Origin: CADEEN01 sp963783785
Lineage (GTDB): Bacteria; Pseudomonadota; Gammaproteobacteria; Burkholderiales; Burkholderiaceae_C
Assembly: GCA_963783785.1 (NCBI GenBank)
Contig: CAWAOQ010000014.1
Span: forward strand, 1-64,000
Direction of reading: 5' to 3'
DNA: 64,000 bases
Notes under the pieces: model-generated
Told to the model about the DNA's origin: nothing
Database searches by the model: none
What the model saw: the letters and a program-made list of their open reading frames with translations, nothing else
Translations under genes and position numbers: made by a program
Shown: positions 48,388 through 58,205 of the stretch, one piece after another
Position numbering within the stretch: position 1 is the stretch's first letter
Layout of the letters: every line of letters starts with the position of its first letter

Positions 48388-49641
48388 CTACATGTGGTCG
48401 ATCATCACCTGGCCGAAGCCCGAGCACGAGACCTGTGTCGCACCTTCCATCAAGCGTGCGAAGTCGTAGGTGACCTTCTTCGACAGGATCGAGCGCTCCA
48501 TCGAGGCGATGATCAGGTCGGCGGCTTCGGTCCAACCCATGTGTCGCAGCATCATCTCGGCCGACAGGATCTCGGAGCCCGGGTTGACGTAGTCCTTGCC
48601 GGCGTACTTCGGCGCCGTGCCATGGGTGGCCTCGAACATCGCCACCGAGTCGCTCAGGTTGGCGCCAGGAGCGATGCCGATGCCGCCCACCTGCGCCGCC
48701 AGCGCGTCGGAGACGTAGTCGCCGTTGAGGTTGAGCGTCGCGATCACCGAGTACTCGGCCGGACGCAGCAGGATCTGCTGCAGGAAGGCGTCGGCGATCG
48801 AGTCCTTGACCGTGATCTCGCGGCCGGTCTTCGGATTCTTGAACTTGCACCACGGGCCGCCGTCGATCGGCACCGCGCCGAACTCACGCTGCGCCAGCGC
48901 GTAGCTCCAGTCGCGGAAGCCCCCTTCGGTGAACTTCATGATGTTGCCCTTGTGCACGATCGTCACGCTGGGCTTGTCGTTGTCGATGGCGTACTGGATC
49001 GCCTTGCGCACCAGGCGCTCGGTGCCCTCGCGCGAGACCGGCTTGATGCCGATGCCCGAGGTGTTCGGGAAGCGGATCTTCTTGACGCCCATCTCTTCGG
49101 TGAGGAACTTGATGAGCTTCTTCGCCTTGTCGCTCTCGGCCTCGAACTCGATGCCGGCGTAGATGTCTTCCGAGTTCTCGCGGAAGATCACCATGTGCGT
49201 CTTCTCGGGCTCCTTCAACGGGCTCGGCACGCCCTTGAAGTACTGGATCGGCCGCAGGCAGACGTAGAGATCGAGTTCCTGGCGCAGCGCCACGTTCAGG
49301 CTGCGGATGCCACCGCCGACCGGCGTGGTCAGCGGCCCCTTGATCGACACCACGTAGTCGCGCACCGCGTGCAGCGTCTCCTCCGGCAGCCAGACATCCG
49401 GGCCATAGATCCTGGTCGACTTCTCGCCAGCGTAGACCTCCATCCAGTGGATCTTGCGCTTGCCGCCATAGCTCTTGGCCACCGCCGCGTCGACCACCTT
49501 GATCATCACTGGCGTGATGTCCAGGCCGGTGCCGTCGCCCTCGATGTACGGAATGATCGGTTGAGCGGGTACGTTGAGCGAGTAGTCGTCGTTGACGGTG
49601 ATCTTCTGACCGCCTTCGGGGACCTTGATGTGCTGGTACAT
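48388..49641 (-). CDS. icd: Isocitrate dehydrogenase (NADP)
   Basis: 417 residues. VPAQPIIPYIEGDGTGLDITP, GGGIRSLNVALRQELDLYVCLRP (contains the serine phosphorylated by AceK in the E. coli enzyme), IRFPNTSGIGIKP and NGDYVSDALAAQVGGIGIAPG. TCA-cycle enzyme at the branch with isocitrate lyase, encoded elsewhere in this window. ATG 49641. Confidence 0.95.
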   Translation of the reverse strand: MYQHIKVPEGGQKITVNDDYSLNVPAQPIIPYIEGDGTGLDITPVMIKVVDAAVAKSYGGKRKIHWMEVYAGEKSTRIYGPDVWLPEETLHAVRDYVVSIKGPLTTPVGGGIRSLNVALRQELDLYVCLRPIQYFKGVPSPLKEPEKTHMVIFRENSEDIYAGIEFEAESDKAKKLIKFLTEEMGVKKIRFPNTSGIGIKPVSREGTERLVRKAIQYAIDNDKPSVTIVHKGNIMKFTEGGFRDWSYALAQREFGAVPIDGGPWCKFKNPKTGREITVKDSIADAFLQQILLRPAEYSVIATLNLNGDYVSDALAAQVGGIGIAPGANLSDSVAMFEATHGTAPKYAGKDYVNPGSEILSAEMMLRHMGWTEAADLIIASMERSILSKKVTYDFARLMEGATQVSCSGFGQVMIDHM

Positions 49642-49713
49642 GGTGGGCGCGGGCTCCGGGTTAGGGCAATCGTTCTCGAGCGGGAAATTCTAGTTCACGC
49701 ACCCAACGGGGCC

Positions 49714-50037
49714 TTACAGCGCCGAGCGCTGCCGCTGCCGCTTGTAGCGAAGCCGGCGTGCCTCCTTGGGATCGACCGTGAGCGCGCGGTAGACCTCCAC
49801 CCGGTCGCCATTGCGCAGCAGCCAGTCTGGCGCCTGCAGGCGCCCCCAGACGCCACAGCGCACGGTCTCCAGCATCAGGTGGTGGCGCTCGAGCAAGCCG
49901 CTCGCGCGCAGTGCGGCAGCGACCGTGCTGCCGGCCGTCAGCGTCAATGCCACGACCTCCACCTGCCGCGGTCGCGGGCTGTAGGCCACCTCGATGCTGA
50001 TCGGCGTCGTGCGGCCGAGCGTCTCAACGGGGTCCAT
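49714..50037 (-). CDS. rnfH: RnfH family ubiquitin-fold protein
   Basis: 107 residues. ISIEVAYSPRPRQVEVVALTL, SGLLERH and LRNGDRVEVYRALTVDPKEARRLRYKR are hallmarks. Beta-grasp fold protein of unclear function that regularly follows ratA. Its start overlaps the ratA stop by 14 bases, so the two are coupled. Confidence 0.9.
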   Translation of the reverse strand: MDPVETLGRTTPISIEVAYSPRPRQVEVVALTLTAGSTVAAALRASGLLERHHLMLETVRCGVWGRLQAPDWLLRNGDRVEVYRALTVDPKEARRLRYKRQRQRSAL

Positions 50038-50488
50038 GCACCTGCTCCGCACGTTGAACGAACGAGTCGACGAAGGTGTTGGCGATGCGGTCGAAGACGG
50101 GGCTGACCACGGCCTCGAGCGCCGCGCTGGCAAACGTGTAGCGCAGTTCGAACTCGATCCGGCAGGCCTGAGGCTCGCCCTCCGGAGCCAGACCGGCGCG
50201 GCCGAGCGGCAGGAAGCGCCAGGTGCCATCGAGTTGCGAGAACGGCCCGTCGACCAGTTGCACCTGCACCTGCACGCCGGGCTGGTGCAGGTTGCGGGTG
50301 GTGAAGGCGTGGCGCACGCCGCCTTTGGCCAGCGTCAGGCGGGCCGTCATGCCCGCGTCGTCGCGTTGCAGCACGTCGGCGCGCTCGCACCACGGCAGAA
50401 ACACCGGGTAGTCCTCGATCGCGGTCACGAGGTCGTACATCTCGCGTGGCGAGTACCACAGCAGGACGGACTTCTTGACGTGCTTCAT
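50024..50488 (-). CDS. ratA: RatA/Coq10-like START-domain protein
   Basis: 154 residues. KKSVLLWYSPREMYDLVTAIEDYPVFLPWCERA opens the polyketide-cyclase/START fold. In E. coli RatA was described as blocking 70S assembly, while homologues bind ubiquinone. Genomic position next to rnfH and divergent from smpB is conserved and argues for a housekeeping role. Confidence 0.9.
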   Translation of the reverse strand: MKHVKKSVLLWYSPREMYDLVTAIEDYPVFLPWCERADVLQRDDAGMTARLTLAKGGVRHAFTTRNLHQPGVQVQVQLVDGPFSQLDGTWRFLPLGRAGLAPEGEPQACRIEFELRYTFASAALEAVVSPVFDRIANTFVDSFVQRAEQVHGPR

Positions 50489-50517
50489 CTCAGTACCGCC
50501 ACGGCCGCTCCGAAGGG

Positions 50518-50570
50518 TACTGAGCGCCCCCTCCGGGGGGCAGCGAACGAAGTGAGCTTGGGGGCCGTCC
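50518..50570. repeat. GC-rich dispersed hairpin element, copy 3 (diverged)
   Basis: GAGCGCCCCCTCCGGGGGGC followed by AGCGAACGAAGTGAGCTTGGGGGC. The hairpin and the CTTGGG tail relate it to copies 1 and 2. It fills much of the shared ratA/smpB promoter region. Confidence 0.45.
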
Positions 50571-50601
50571 ATACAATCGACCGATTCTAGAAGCGCCCTT
50601 C

Positions 50602-51030
50602 ATGTCCATCGCCGAGAACCGCCGCGCCCGTTTCGAGTACCACATCGAAGAGACCTACGAGGCCGGCATGGTGCTGAGCGGTTGGGAGATCAAGGCCATC
50701 CGCGCCGGCCAGGTGCAGTTGACCGACGGCTACGTCGTCATCCGCGACGGCGAGCTGTACCTGATCGGCTGCCGCATCAACGCGCTGCGCTCGGCGTCGA
50801 CGCATGTGCAGCCCGAGCCCGACCGGACCAAGAAGCTGCTGATGCACAAGGAAGAGATCCGCCGCCTGATCGGCAAGGTCGAGCAAAAAGGCTTCACATT
50901 GGTGCCACTGGACTTGCACTACAAGGGCGGCCGCGTGAAGGTGACGATCGCGCTGGCCAAGGGCAAGGCCGAGCACGACAAACGAGACACCGAGAAGAAA
51001 CGTGACTGGGAAGAGAAAAGGGCCGACTGA
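50602..51030 (+). CDS. smpB: SsrA-binding protein SmpB
   Basis: 142 residues. IAENRRARFEYHIEETYEAGMVL, GWEIKAIRAGQVQLTDGYV and the basic C-terminal tail KRDTEKKRDWEEKRAD-like end. Works with tmRNA in ribosome rescue. tmRNA itself is not in the window. Confidence 0.95.
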   Translation: MSIAENRRARFEYHIEETYEAGMVLSGWEIKAIRAGQVQLTDGYVVIRDGELYLIGCRINALRSASTHVQPEPDRTKKLLMHKEEIRRLIGKVEQKGFTLVPLDLHYKGGRVKVTIALAKGKAEHDKRDTEKKRDWEEKRAD

Positions 51031-51135
51031 TGAGACACAAGGTCTCATCAGGCCCGAAGGGCTGAGCGGCGCAGCCGCTCGAGGGCCGTTTCGCGCGCAG
51101 CGCACAAGGGCCGACTGATGAGACACAAGGTGTCA
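51018..51135. repeat. Duplicated hairpin sequence downstream of smpB
   Basis: GGGCCGACTGATGAGACACAAGGT occurs at 51020-51043 and again at about 51108-51131. In the first copy GATGAGAC-ACAAG-GTCTCATC (51029-51049) is a perfect 8-base inverted repeat overlapping the smpB stop. The second copy forms GACAC-AAG-GTGTC and abuts the next gene's stop at 51133. Probably a transcription-stop region that arose by local duplication of the smpB end. Confidence 0.55.
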
Positions 51136-52317
51136 GGCCCGAAGAACTGACAGTGCCTGCTCGACATCGGCGATCAGGTCGTCGACGGCCTCCAGGCCGA
51201 GGCAGAAGCGCACCAGTACTCCCCGGTACGGCGTTGGCCGGTCGCGAATCGCCGCTGCGCGATACGGCACCGCCAGGCTGATCGGCCCGCCCCAGGACCA
51301 GCCGATGCGAAACAGGCGCAGGGCGTCGACGAACGCATCGACCTGCGCCGGCGCGAATCGGGCATCGACTTCGACGGTCACCAGTCCCGCCGCGGCGCGG
51401 CAATGCGATTGCCAGTGCGCGTGGCCAGGCGATCCTGGCAGCGCCGGGTGAAGGACGCGGGCGAACTCCCCTCGCGTGCTGCACCAGTGGCTGAAGGCGC
51501 GGCCGGCCTGGTCTTGCGCCGCATAGCGCAGCGGCAGCGACGGCAGCGAACGCAGCACGGCCTCGACATCGTTGACGCCCACGCCGTGGCCGACGCGGCT
51601 GCGCGACAGCGCCAGCTTGCGGTACAGCGCATCGTCACGGCAGACCACCGAGCCCATCAGCACATCGCCGCCGCCCGACGGGTACTTGGTCAGCGCGTGG
51701 ATCGTGACGTCGACGCCCTGCCCCTGGCCCAGATCGAAGGCGTCGAAAGCCAGCCCCGCGCCCCAGGTGTTGTCGAGCGCGACGACGGCCTGCGGGGCAC
51801 GCTCGCGCACGGTGCGCACGAGCGTTCGCAGATCGGGAAACTCGAGCGTCACCGAACCGGCTGCTTCGAGCCAGACCAGCCTGGTCGCCGGCGTGATCGC
51901 CGCCGCCAGCGTGGCGACGTCGAGTGGGTCGTACAGTGCGTGCGTGATGCCCCAGCGCGCCAGCTCGTGCTGCGTGAAGGTCTTGTTCGGGCCATAGGCG
52001 TTGTCGGGCAGCAGCAGGTGGTCACCGCTGGCCAGCAGCGCGATGTCCACCAGCGTGATCGCCGCCAGCCCACTGCTCACCAGCATGCAATGCGTGCCGC
52101 CCTCGAGCGACGCCAGCCGCGCCTCGAGCGTGAAGGTGGTCGGCGTGCCGTGCAGGCCGTAGGTGTATGCGCCGCGGTCGACCCAGGTGCGCGAGCGCAG
52201 CGCGGCGACGGTCGGGAAGAAGACCGTCGAGCCCTTCGCCACCGGCACGACCGGCGAGGCGAAGCCCTCCGGCGCCTGGTAGGCGTGGTGGATCAGATCG
52301 GTGCTGCGGTCGGTCAT
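51133..52317 (-). CDS. metC: Cystathionine beta-lyase (Cys/Met metabolism PLP enzyme)
   Basis: 394 residues. GAYTYGLHGTPTTFTLEARLASLEGG, LLPDNAYGPNKTF, ALDNTWGAGLAFDAFDLG and the PLP lysine in HALTKYPSGGGDVLMGSVV. This pattern fits the MetC type more than gamma-synthase. ATG 52317 lies two bases after the rimO stop, so they share a transcript. Confidence 0.86.
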   Translation of the reverse strand: MTDRSTDLIHHAYQAPEGFASPVVPVAKGSTVFFPTVAALRSRTWVDRGAYTYGLHGTPTTFTLEARLASLEGGTHCMLVSSGLAAITLVDIALLASGDHLLLPDNAYGPNKTFTQHELARWGITHALYDPLDVATLAAAITPATRLVWLEAAGSVTLEFPDLRTLVRTVRERAPQAVVALDNTWGAGLAFDAFDLGQGQGVDVTIHALTKYPSGGGDVLMGSVVCRDDALYRKLALSRSRVGHGVGVNDVEAVLRSLPSLPLRYAAQDQAGRAFSHWCSTRGEFARVLHPALPGSPGHAHWQSHCRAAAGLVTVEVDARFAPAQVDAFVDALRLFRIGWSWGGPISLAVPYRAAAIRDRPTPYRGVLVRFCLGLEAVDDLIADVEQALSVLRA

Positions 52318-52319
52318 CG

Positions 52320-53699
52320 CTATAGCGGTTGGGCAATCAGATCGTGGCCATCGGCGGCGATGACCCTGGCGCGGGTGAACTCGCCCACCTTCAGCACCTT
52401 GCTGGCCTTGTCCGGCGGCAGGAGGCGCACCGTGCCGTCGATCTCCGGCGCGTCGGCGTAGCTGCGTCCGACACCGCCCTTGCGGCCGAGCGCCGGCGCG
52501 CTGTCGACCAGCACCTGCATCGTCGCGCCGATGCGCCGCTGCAGGCGCGCTGCCGAAACGCGCTCGGCCACGGCCATGAAGCGCGCCCGGCGCTGCTCGC
52601 GCACGTCGGTCGGCAAGGCGCCCGGCAATTCGTTCGCCGCCGCGCCCTTGACCGGCGAGTAGGCGAAGCAGCCGGCGCGGTCGATGCCAGCCTCTTCGAC
52701 GAATTGCAGCAGGTGCTCGAACTCGGCTTCCGTCTCGCCGGGAAAGCCGGCGATGAAGGTGCTGCGCACCACCAGCTCGGGGCACAGCTCGCGCCAGCGC
52801 GCCAGGCGTTCGAGGTTCTTCTCGCCGCTGGCCGGACGCTTCATGCGCCGCAGCACGTCGGGATGCGAGTGCTGGAACGGCACGTCCAGGTAGGGCAGCA
52901 CGCGGCCCGCCGCCATCAGCGGCAGCACCTCGTCGACATGCGGGTACGGGTAGACGTAGTGCAGGCGCACCCAGGCACCGTGGGCATCGGCCAGCTCGCC
53001 GAGCTTCTCGCACAACTCGAGCATCCGCGTCTTGAGCGGCTGGCCGTTCCAGAAGCCGGTGCGGTACTTGACGTCGACGCCATAGGCGCTGGTGTCCTGG
53101 CTGACCACCAGCAATTCCTTGACGCCGGCCTCGAACAATCGCTGCGCCTCGCCGAGCACGTCGCCGATCGGCCGCGACACCAGATCGCCGCGCATCGACG
53201 GGATGATGCAGAAGGTGCAGCGGTGGTTGCAGCCTTCGCTGATCTTCAGGTAGGCGTAGTGCCGCGGCGTCAGCTTGATGCCCTGTGGGGGAACCAGGTC
53301 GACGAAGGGATCGTGCGGCTTGGGCAGGTGCAGGTGCACCGCGTCCATCACTTCCTGCGTCGCGTGCGGCCCGGTCACGGCCAGCACCTTCGGGTGCACC
53401 TGGCGCACCAGGTTGCCGCCACCGTCGTCGGCCGCCCGGGCGCCCAGGCAGCCGGTGACGATGACCTTGCCGTTCTCGGCCAAGGCCTCGCCGATCGTGT
53501 CCAGGCTCTCCTTCACCGCCTCGTCGATGAAGCCGCAGGTGTTGACGATCACCAGGTCGGCGCCGGCAAAGCTCTTGCTCGTGGTGTAGCCCTCGGCGCT
53601 GAGCTGGGTCAGGATCAGTTCGGAGTCGGTCAGGGCCTTGGGGCAGCCGAGGGAAACGAAGCCGACCTTCGGCGGCGCACTGGAGACAGCTTGGTTCAT
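52320..53699 (-). CDS. rimO: Ribosomal protein S12 methylthiotransferase RimO
   Basis: 459 residues. N-terminal UPF0004 domain (FVSLGCPKALTDSELILTQL, NTCGFIDEAVKES), radical-SAM cluster ISEGCNHRCTFCIIPSMRG and a C-terminal TRAM domain. Thiomethylates Asp88 of S12 in known members. ATG 53699. Confidence 0.95.
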   Translation of the reverse strand: MNQAVSSAPPKVGFVSLGCPKALTDSELILTQLSAEGYTTSKSFAGADLVIVNTCGFIDEAVKESLDTIGEALAENGKVIVTGCLGARAADDGGGNLVRQVHPKVLAVTGPHATQEVMDAVHLHLPKPHDPFVDLVPPQGIKLTPRHYAYLKISEGCNHRCTFCIIPSMRGDLVSRPIGDVLGEAQRLFEAGVKELLVVSQDTSAYGVDVKYRTGFWNGQPLKTRMLELCEKLGELADAHGAWVRLHYVYPYPHVDEVLPLMAAGRVLPYLDVPFQHSHPDVLRRMKRPASGEKNLERLARWRELCPELVVRSTFIAGFPGETEAEFEHLLQFVEEAGIDRAGCFAYSPVKGAAANELPGALPTDVREQRRARFMAVAERVSAARLQRRIGATMQVLVDSAPALGRKGGVGRSYADAPEIDGTVRLLPPDKASKVLKVGEFTRARVIAADGHDLIAQPL

Positions 53700-53730
53700 G
53701 GAGCGGGATTGTCCCGCACGCGCGTGCGCG

Positions 53731-54318
53731 CTACTTCTTCACCGGCGCCAGCCCAGGAAACAGGGCCCCGGCCTGCTTGCCCATCTGCTCCTGCATCTGC
53801 ACGAACAGGTTCTTCGACTGCTCGAGGTAGCTGCCCATCAGGCCCTGCATCATCGGTGCCTGGCCACTGATGAACTTCGTCCACATCTCGGGCGTGAAGT
53901 TCTTCGGGTCGTACAGGCCCTTCGATTGCTCGGCAAAGCGCGCCTGCATGTCGGTGAACGTCTGCAGGTTCTGCTCCAGGTAGCTGCCCATCACGCCCTG
54001 CATCGCATGGCCGTACAAGCGAATGATCTGCGCCAGCGATTGGGTCGAGAACATCGGCACGCCGGCGCTCTCTTCTTCGAGGATGATCTGCAGCAGGATG
54101 CTGCGTGTCAGGTCTTCACCGCTCTTGGCATCACGCACTTCGAAATCCTGGCCGTCGAGCACCATCTGCTTGACGTCGGCCAGCGTGATGTAGCTGCTCG
54201 TTTGCGTGTCGTACAAGCGACGGTTCGGGTATTTCTTCAGCACGCGTGTGGCGCTCGCCGACGCGGCCTCGCCCCCGGCGGGCGGCTTGCTGCGGCTGGT
54301 ACGGCGGGCGCTGGACAT
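53731..54318 (-). CDS. phaR: Polyhydroxyalkanoate synthesis repressor PhaR
   Basis: 195 residues. DNA-binding PHB_acc_N domain VLKKYPNRRLYDTQTSSYITLADVKQMV, then repeats around MGSYLEQNLQTFTDMQ and MGSYLEQSKNLFVQMQ. Represses phasin and synthesis genes when no PHA granule is present. Indicates that the organism makes PHA, though no phaCAB genes lie here. Confidence 0.93.
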   Translation of the reverse strand: MSSARRTSRSKPPAGGEAASASATRVLKKYPNRRLYDTQTSSYITLADVKQMVLDGQDFEVRDAKSGEDLTRSILLQIILEEESAGVPMFSTQSLAQIIRLYGHAMQGVMGSYLEQNLQTFTDMQARFAEQSKGLYDPKNFTPEMWTKFISGQAPMMQGLMGSYLEQSKNLFVQMQEQMGKQAGALFPGLAPVKK

Positions 54319-54388
54319 GGACGGACACTCCTTGCAAAAGGGTCTTTGGCGATTCTAGGAGCCTGCTCTTTGCGCAGGCCGGAGGGGT

Positions 54389-55738
54389 TTACCCGGGCGG
54401 TGCGGAGGTCCACAGCACCGGCGGCGGCACGGTCGGCTGCCGCTCGCCGATCGTGATCGCCGCCAGCACGGCCTCGCGCGCCGCGGTCGCTTCGGCACGG
54501 CTGCGCGCGTGCACGCAGGCCAGCGGTGCACCCTTGTGAACCGGGGCGCCGCGGCCAACCACCGCCGACAGGCCGACGCGGGCATCGATGGCGTCGTTCG
54601 CGCGCAGGCGCCCGCCGCCGAGGGCCACCACCGCGAGGCCGATCGCACGAGTGTCGATCGCGGTGACGAAGCCACCCGCCGGCGCCGCCACGTCGATCCT
54701 GGTCGGCGCCCTGGGCAAGCCGGCAAAGCGCGACGACAGCACGTTCTTCGGGCCGCCCAGGCCGGCCACCATGCGCGCAAAACGCTCGGCGGCCTCGCCG
54801 CCTTCGAGCGCTGCGCGCGCGCGACGCTCGCCGTCCTCGAGGCTGGTGGCCAGGCCCGCGAGCTCGAGCATGTGCGCCGCCAGCGCCAGCGTCACGGCCA
54901 GCAGACGCGGCTCGCGCGCTGCGCTGGTGCGGCCGACCAGGAAGTCGATCGACTCGCGCACCTCGAGCGCATTGCCGGCGCTGTGGCCGAGCACCTGGTT
55001 CATGTCGGTGATCAAGGCCCGGGTCGGCAGGCCGGCGCCCGCTGCGACTTCGATCAGGCTGTCGGCAAGTTCGCGCGCCCGCGCCAGCGTCGGGCAGAAA
55101 GCGCCGTTACCCGCCTTGACGTCCATCACCAACGCATCGAGCCCGGCAGCGAGCTTCTTCGACAGGATGCTGGCGGTGATCAGCGGCACCGACTCGACCG
55201 TCGCCGTGACGTCGCGAATCGCGTACAGCCGCCGGTCGGCGGGCGCCACGCGCGCACTCGCGCCGATGATCGCGCAGCCGGCATCACGCAGCACGCGCGT
55301 CAGTTGCTGCCGGCCCGGCGCGACGCGGTAGCCGGGCAGGCTTTGCAGCTTGTCGAGCGTGCCGCCGGTGTGGCCGAGACCGCGGCCGCTGACCATCGGC
55401 ACCACGCCGCCGCAGGCCGCGACGATCGGCGCCAGCAGCAGGCTGACCTTGTCGCCCACGCCGCCGGTCGAGTGCTTGTCGACGATCGGGCCGTCGAAGC
55501 CGGCACGCGACCAGTCGAGCACATCGCCGGAATGCGTCATTGCCTGCGTCAACGCGACGCACTCGGCACGGTCCATGCCGTTCAGGCAAACCGCCATCGC
55601 CAGCGCCGCCACCTGCCCCTCGCTCCAGCGCTCGCCGCTGCGCCGGCTGGCGAGTCCGCTCACGAAGGCGCCGATCTGCGCCGCGTCGAGCGCGGCGCCG
55701 TCGCGCTTGGCGCGGATGATTTCGGCCGGCGCGAGCAT
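54389..55738 (-). CDS. deoA: Thymidine phosphorylase
   Basis: 449 residues. VDKHSTGGVGDKVSLLLAPIVAACGG and MVSGRGLGHTGGTLDKLQSLPG carry the phosphate and nucleoside sites; TDMNQVLGHSAGNALEV follows. Cleaves thymidine or deoxyuridine to base and deoxyribose-1-phosphate. Downstream of the 5'-nucleotidase by 16 bases. Confidence 0.94.
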   Translation of the reverse strand: MLAPAEIIRAKRDGAALDAAQIGAFVSGLASRRSGERWSEGQVAALAMAVCLNGMDRAECVALTQAMTHSGDVLDWSRAGFDGPIVDKHSTGGVGDKVSLLLAPIVAACGGVVPMVSGRGLGHTGGTLDKLQSLPGYRVAPGRQQLTRVLRDAGCAIIGASARVAPADRRLYAIRDVTATVESVPLITASILSKKLAAGLDALVMDVKAGNGAFCPTLARARELADSLIEVAAGAGLPTRALITDMNQVLGHSAGNALEVRESIDFLVGRTSAAREPRLLAVTLALAAHMLELAGLATSLEDGERRARAALEGGEAAERFARMVAGLGGPKNVLSSRFAGLPRAPTRIDVAAPAGGFVTAIDTRAIGLAVVALGGGRLRANDAIDARVGLSAVVGRGAPVHKGAPLACVHARSRAEATAAREAVLAAITIGERQPTVPPPVLWTSAPPG

Positions 55739-55754
55739 GCTGGCGGGCGCGCGC

Positions 55755-57417
55755 TCAGTTCACGCGCTTGATGCGATCGAGCGTGATCGCTTCGCCGAGC
55801 GGCCGCTTGGCGATGAATTGCTCGAACGCATCGACATCCATCATCCCGGTGCGCACGTCGCGCCCCTGTTTGAACGCGCCGAAGTTGTCGCCGCCGGCAG
55901 CCAGGAAGCTGTTGACGGTGACGCGGTAGCTGGCCGCGGCGTCGAGCGGCCTGCCGTCGAGCATCACGCTGCCGGCGACGACGCGCTGGCCGGCTGGCTT
56001 GGCGTTGTCCCAGGCGTACGCGAAGCCCTTGGAGACCTGCAGGACGCGCGGCCGCGGCTGGTTGAGCCACTGCTGCTCGAGCACCTGCACGATCTGCGCG
56101 CCGGTCAGCGTCAGCGTCACCAGGTTGTTGTAGAACGGCTGCACGGCAAACAGGTCTTCGTAACGCACCGCGCCATCGGCAGCAGCCGTCAGGTTGGCGC
56201 GCAGGCCGCCCGGGTTCATCAGCGCGATCTGGGCCCCGCCGTCGGCGGCGGCGCGGGTGGCAGCGAGTTGCGCATCGGCCACCGCCTGGCCGACTGCCGA
56301 TTCGCCGGCCGGGCTCTCGTCGCGCGTCAGCGGTGCGGCGATCCTGCCGACGACGCGCTTGGCCAGCGGCGCCGACAGCTGCTCGTAGACCTCGATCAGC
56401 CTGGTCTGCGCCGCATCCTTGGCGAAGCGATCGGTGCGCACGATCACGTTGTCGGCGCGGGCCTGCGTGACGTCGCCGCTCTTCGGGTCGAGCACGAGGT
56501 CGATCTCGCTGATCAGCGTGCCGTACTTGTCGGCACTGGTCACCAATCGGCCGTCGATGCGGCAGTTGTAGGCGCGATGGGTGTGGCCGCTGACGACCAG
56601 GTCGACCGCCTTGTCGAGCTTCTTCACGATGTCGACGATCGGCCCCGAGATGCCCGGGCACTGGTTGTACTCGCCGGTCGGGAATCCGCCCTCGTGGATC
56701 AGCACGACGATGGCCTCGATGCCCTGACGCTTCAACTCCGGCACCAGGCGATTGACCGTGGTGGCTTCGTCGTCGAAGCGCAGGCCGGCCACCCCGCTGG
56801 GCACGACGATGTTGGGCGTGTCCTTCAGCGTCAGACCGATGAATGCCACCGGGATGCCCTCGAAGTGCTTGACGTGGTAGGCGGGGAAGATCGTCTGGCC
56901 GCTGCGCGTCGTCGATCGTGCTGGCGGCCAGGTACTTGAAGCTCGCCCCCTTGAACGGCTGCGGCCCCTTGCAGCCATCGCCTGGGTGGCAACCGCCCTT
57001 TTGCATGCGCAGCAGCTCAGCGGTGCCGCGGTCGAACTCGTGGTTGCCGACGGCAGTGACTTCCAGGCCCATCATCCCCAGCGAATCGATCGTCGGCTCG
57101 TCGCGGAACAGCGCCGACAGCAGCGGGCTCGCACCGATCAGGTCGCCGGCGGCGACGAAGATGTGGTTCGGGTTCTTCGCGCGCAACTCGGCCACCGCGG
57201 TGGCCAGGTGTTCGGCGCCACCGGCCGGCAGGTCGATGGTCTTGCTGGCATCTGCCGGGTCCTTGATGCGAATGCCGCCGCGTGGCGGCTTCAGGTTGCC
57301 GTGGAAGTCGTTGATGGCCAGCACCTTGACGCTGACCGGCTGGGTCGCGCGCGGAGGCGTGGTCGTGCAGGCCGCGAGTGCGATCGCAGTGAGCAGCAAG
57401 GCAGAGGTCAGACGCAT
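55755..57417 (-). CDS. Bifunctional metallophosphatase/5'-nucleotidase
   Basis: Exported UshA-type enzyme with a lipoprotein-like signal (LLTAIALAACTTTPP; Cys at the lipobox). Metal motifs VLAINDFHGNL, FVAAGDLIGASPLLSAL, AVGNHEFDRG and VVSGHTHRAYNC, then a 5_nucleotid_C domain (MNPGGLRANL, GDNFGAFKQGRD). An extra G near 56917 breaks the frame between STIDD and RSGQTIFPAYHV. Repaired length about 553 residues. It would dephosphorylate nucleotides outside the membrane for the neighbouring importer. Confidence 0.9.
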
Positions 57418-57435
57418 GGTGGCGGTCTCCGGAAG

Positions 57436-58202
57436 TCAGTAGGACGAGGTCGGTGGGCGCGATGATGCCGCGCCATCGAGGGTGGCCAGGATGTCATGGA
57501 TCAATCCGCTGGCACCGAGGCGAAAGCGCCGCGGCGTCACCTCACCCAGCGCGGCGCGCGTCAGCTCGATGTAGACGCGGGCGTCGGCCACGGTGCGGAT
57601 GCCGCCCGAGGCCTTGAAGCCGGCCTCGGCGCGCCGCGGGTGCGCAGCGATCGCCGCCAGCATCGTGCGCGCAGCGGTCGGCGTCGCCGACACCGGCGTC
57701 TTGCCGGTGCTGGTCTTCAGGAAGTCCACGCCTTCGTCGAGGGCCATCGTGGCCGCCGCGGCGATCAGTGCCTCGTCGCGCAACTCGCCCGATTCGAGGA
57801 TCAGCTTCAGCGTCAGCGATGGATGGGCCCGTCGCACGGCGGCCACCAGTGCCGCGCAGGATGCGCGGTCACCACTCGCCCACGCCCGCCAGGGCAGCAC
57901 CAGATCGATCTCGTCGCCGCCGGCCGGCGGCGATCGTCGCGCAGTCGGCCAGCGCGGCGTCGACGTCGAGCGCGCCGTGCGGAAAATTGGCCACCGCGGC
58001 CACGCGCACGGCCGGCGGCAGCGGCAGCGCGCGCCTGCGCCACGAAGCGTGGCCAGACGCACACCGCCGCGACCACGCCATGCGGCGTCACGGCGCGCGC
58101 GCACAGCGCATCGATGGCCGCGGCATCGTCGTGGTCGTTCAGGCTGGTCAGGTCCAGGCACGCCAGTGCCAGGCGCGCAGTCTCGAGCAAGGCCGGGTCC
58201 AT
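57436..58202 (-). CDS. deoC: Deoxyribose-phosphate aldolase
   Basis: Splits deoxyribose-5-phosphate into glyceraldehyde-3-phosphate and acetaldehyde. LACLDLTSLNDHDD at the N terminus, VAAVANFPHGALD, GDEIDLVLPWRAW (Asp), LKLILESGEL and the Schiff-base lysine in DFLKTSTGKTPVSAT, ending GFKASGGIRT. Breaks near 58031 and 57929. Three bases from the purine nucleoside phosphorylase gene. Confidence 0.9.
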
Positions 58203-58205
58203 GGT

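Noticed and set aside
49714..50488. RatA-RnfH as a toxin-antitoxin pair
   Set aside because: The naming is historical. Conserved placement beside smpB and Coq10/START similarity favour a housekeeping role.
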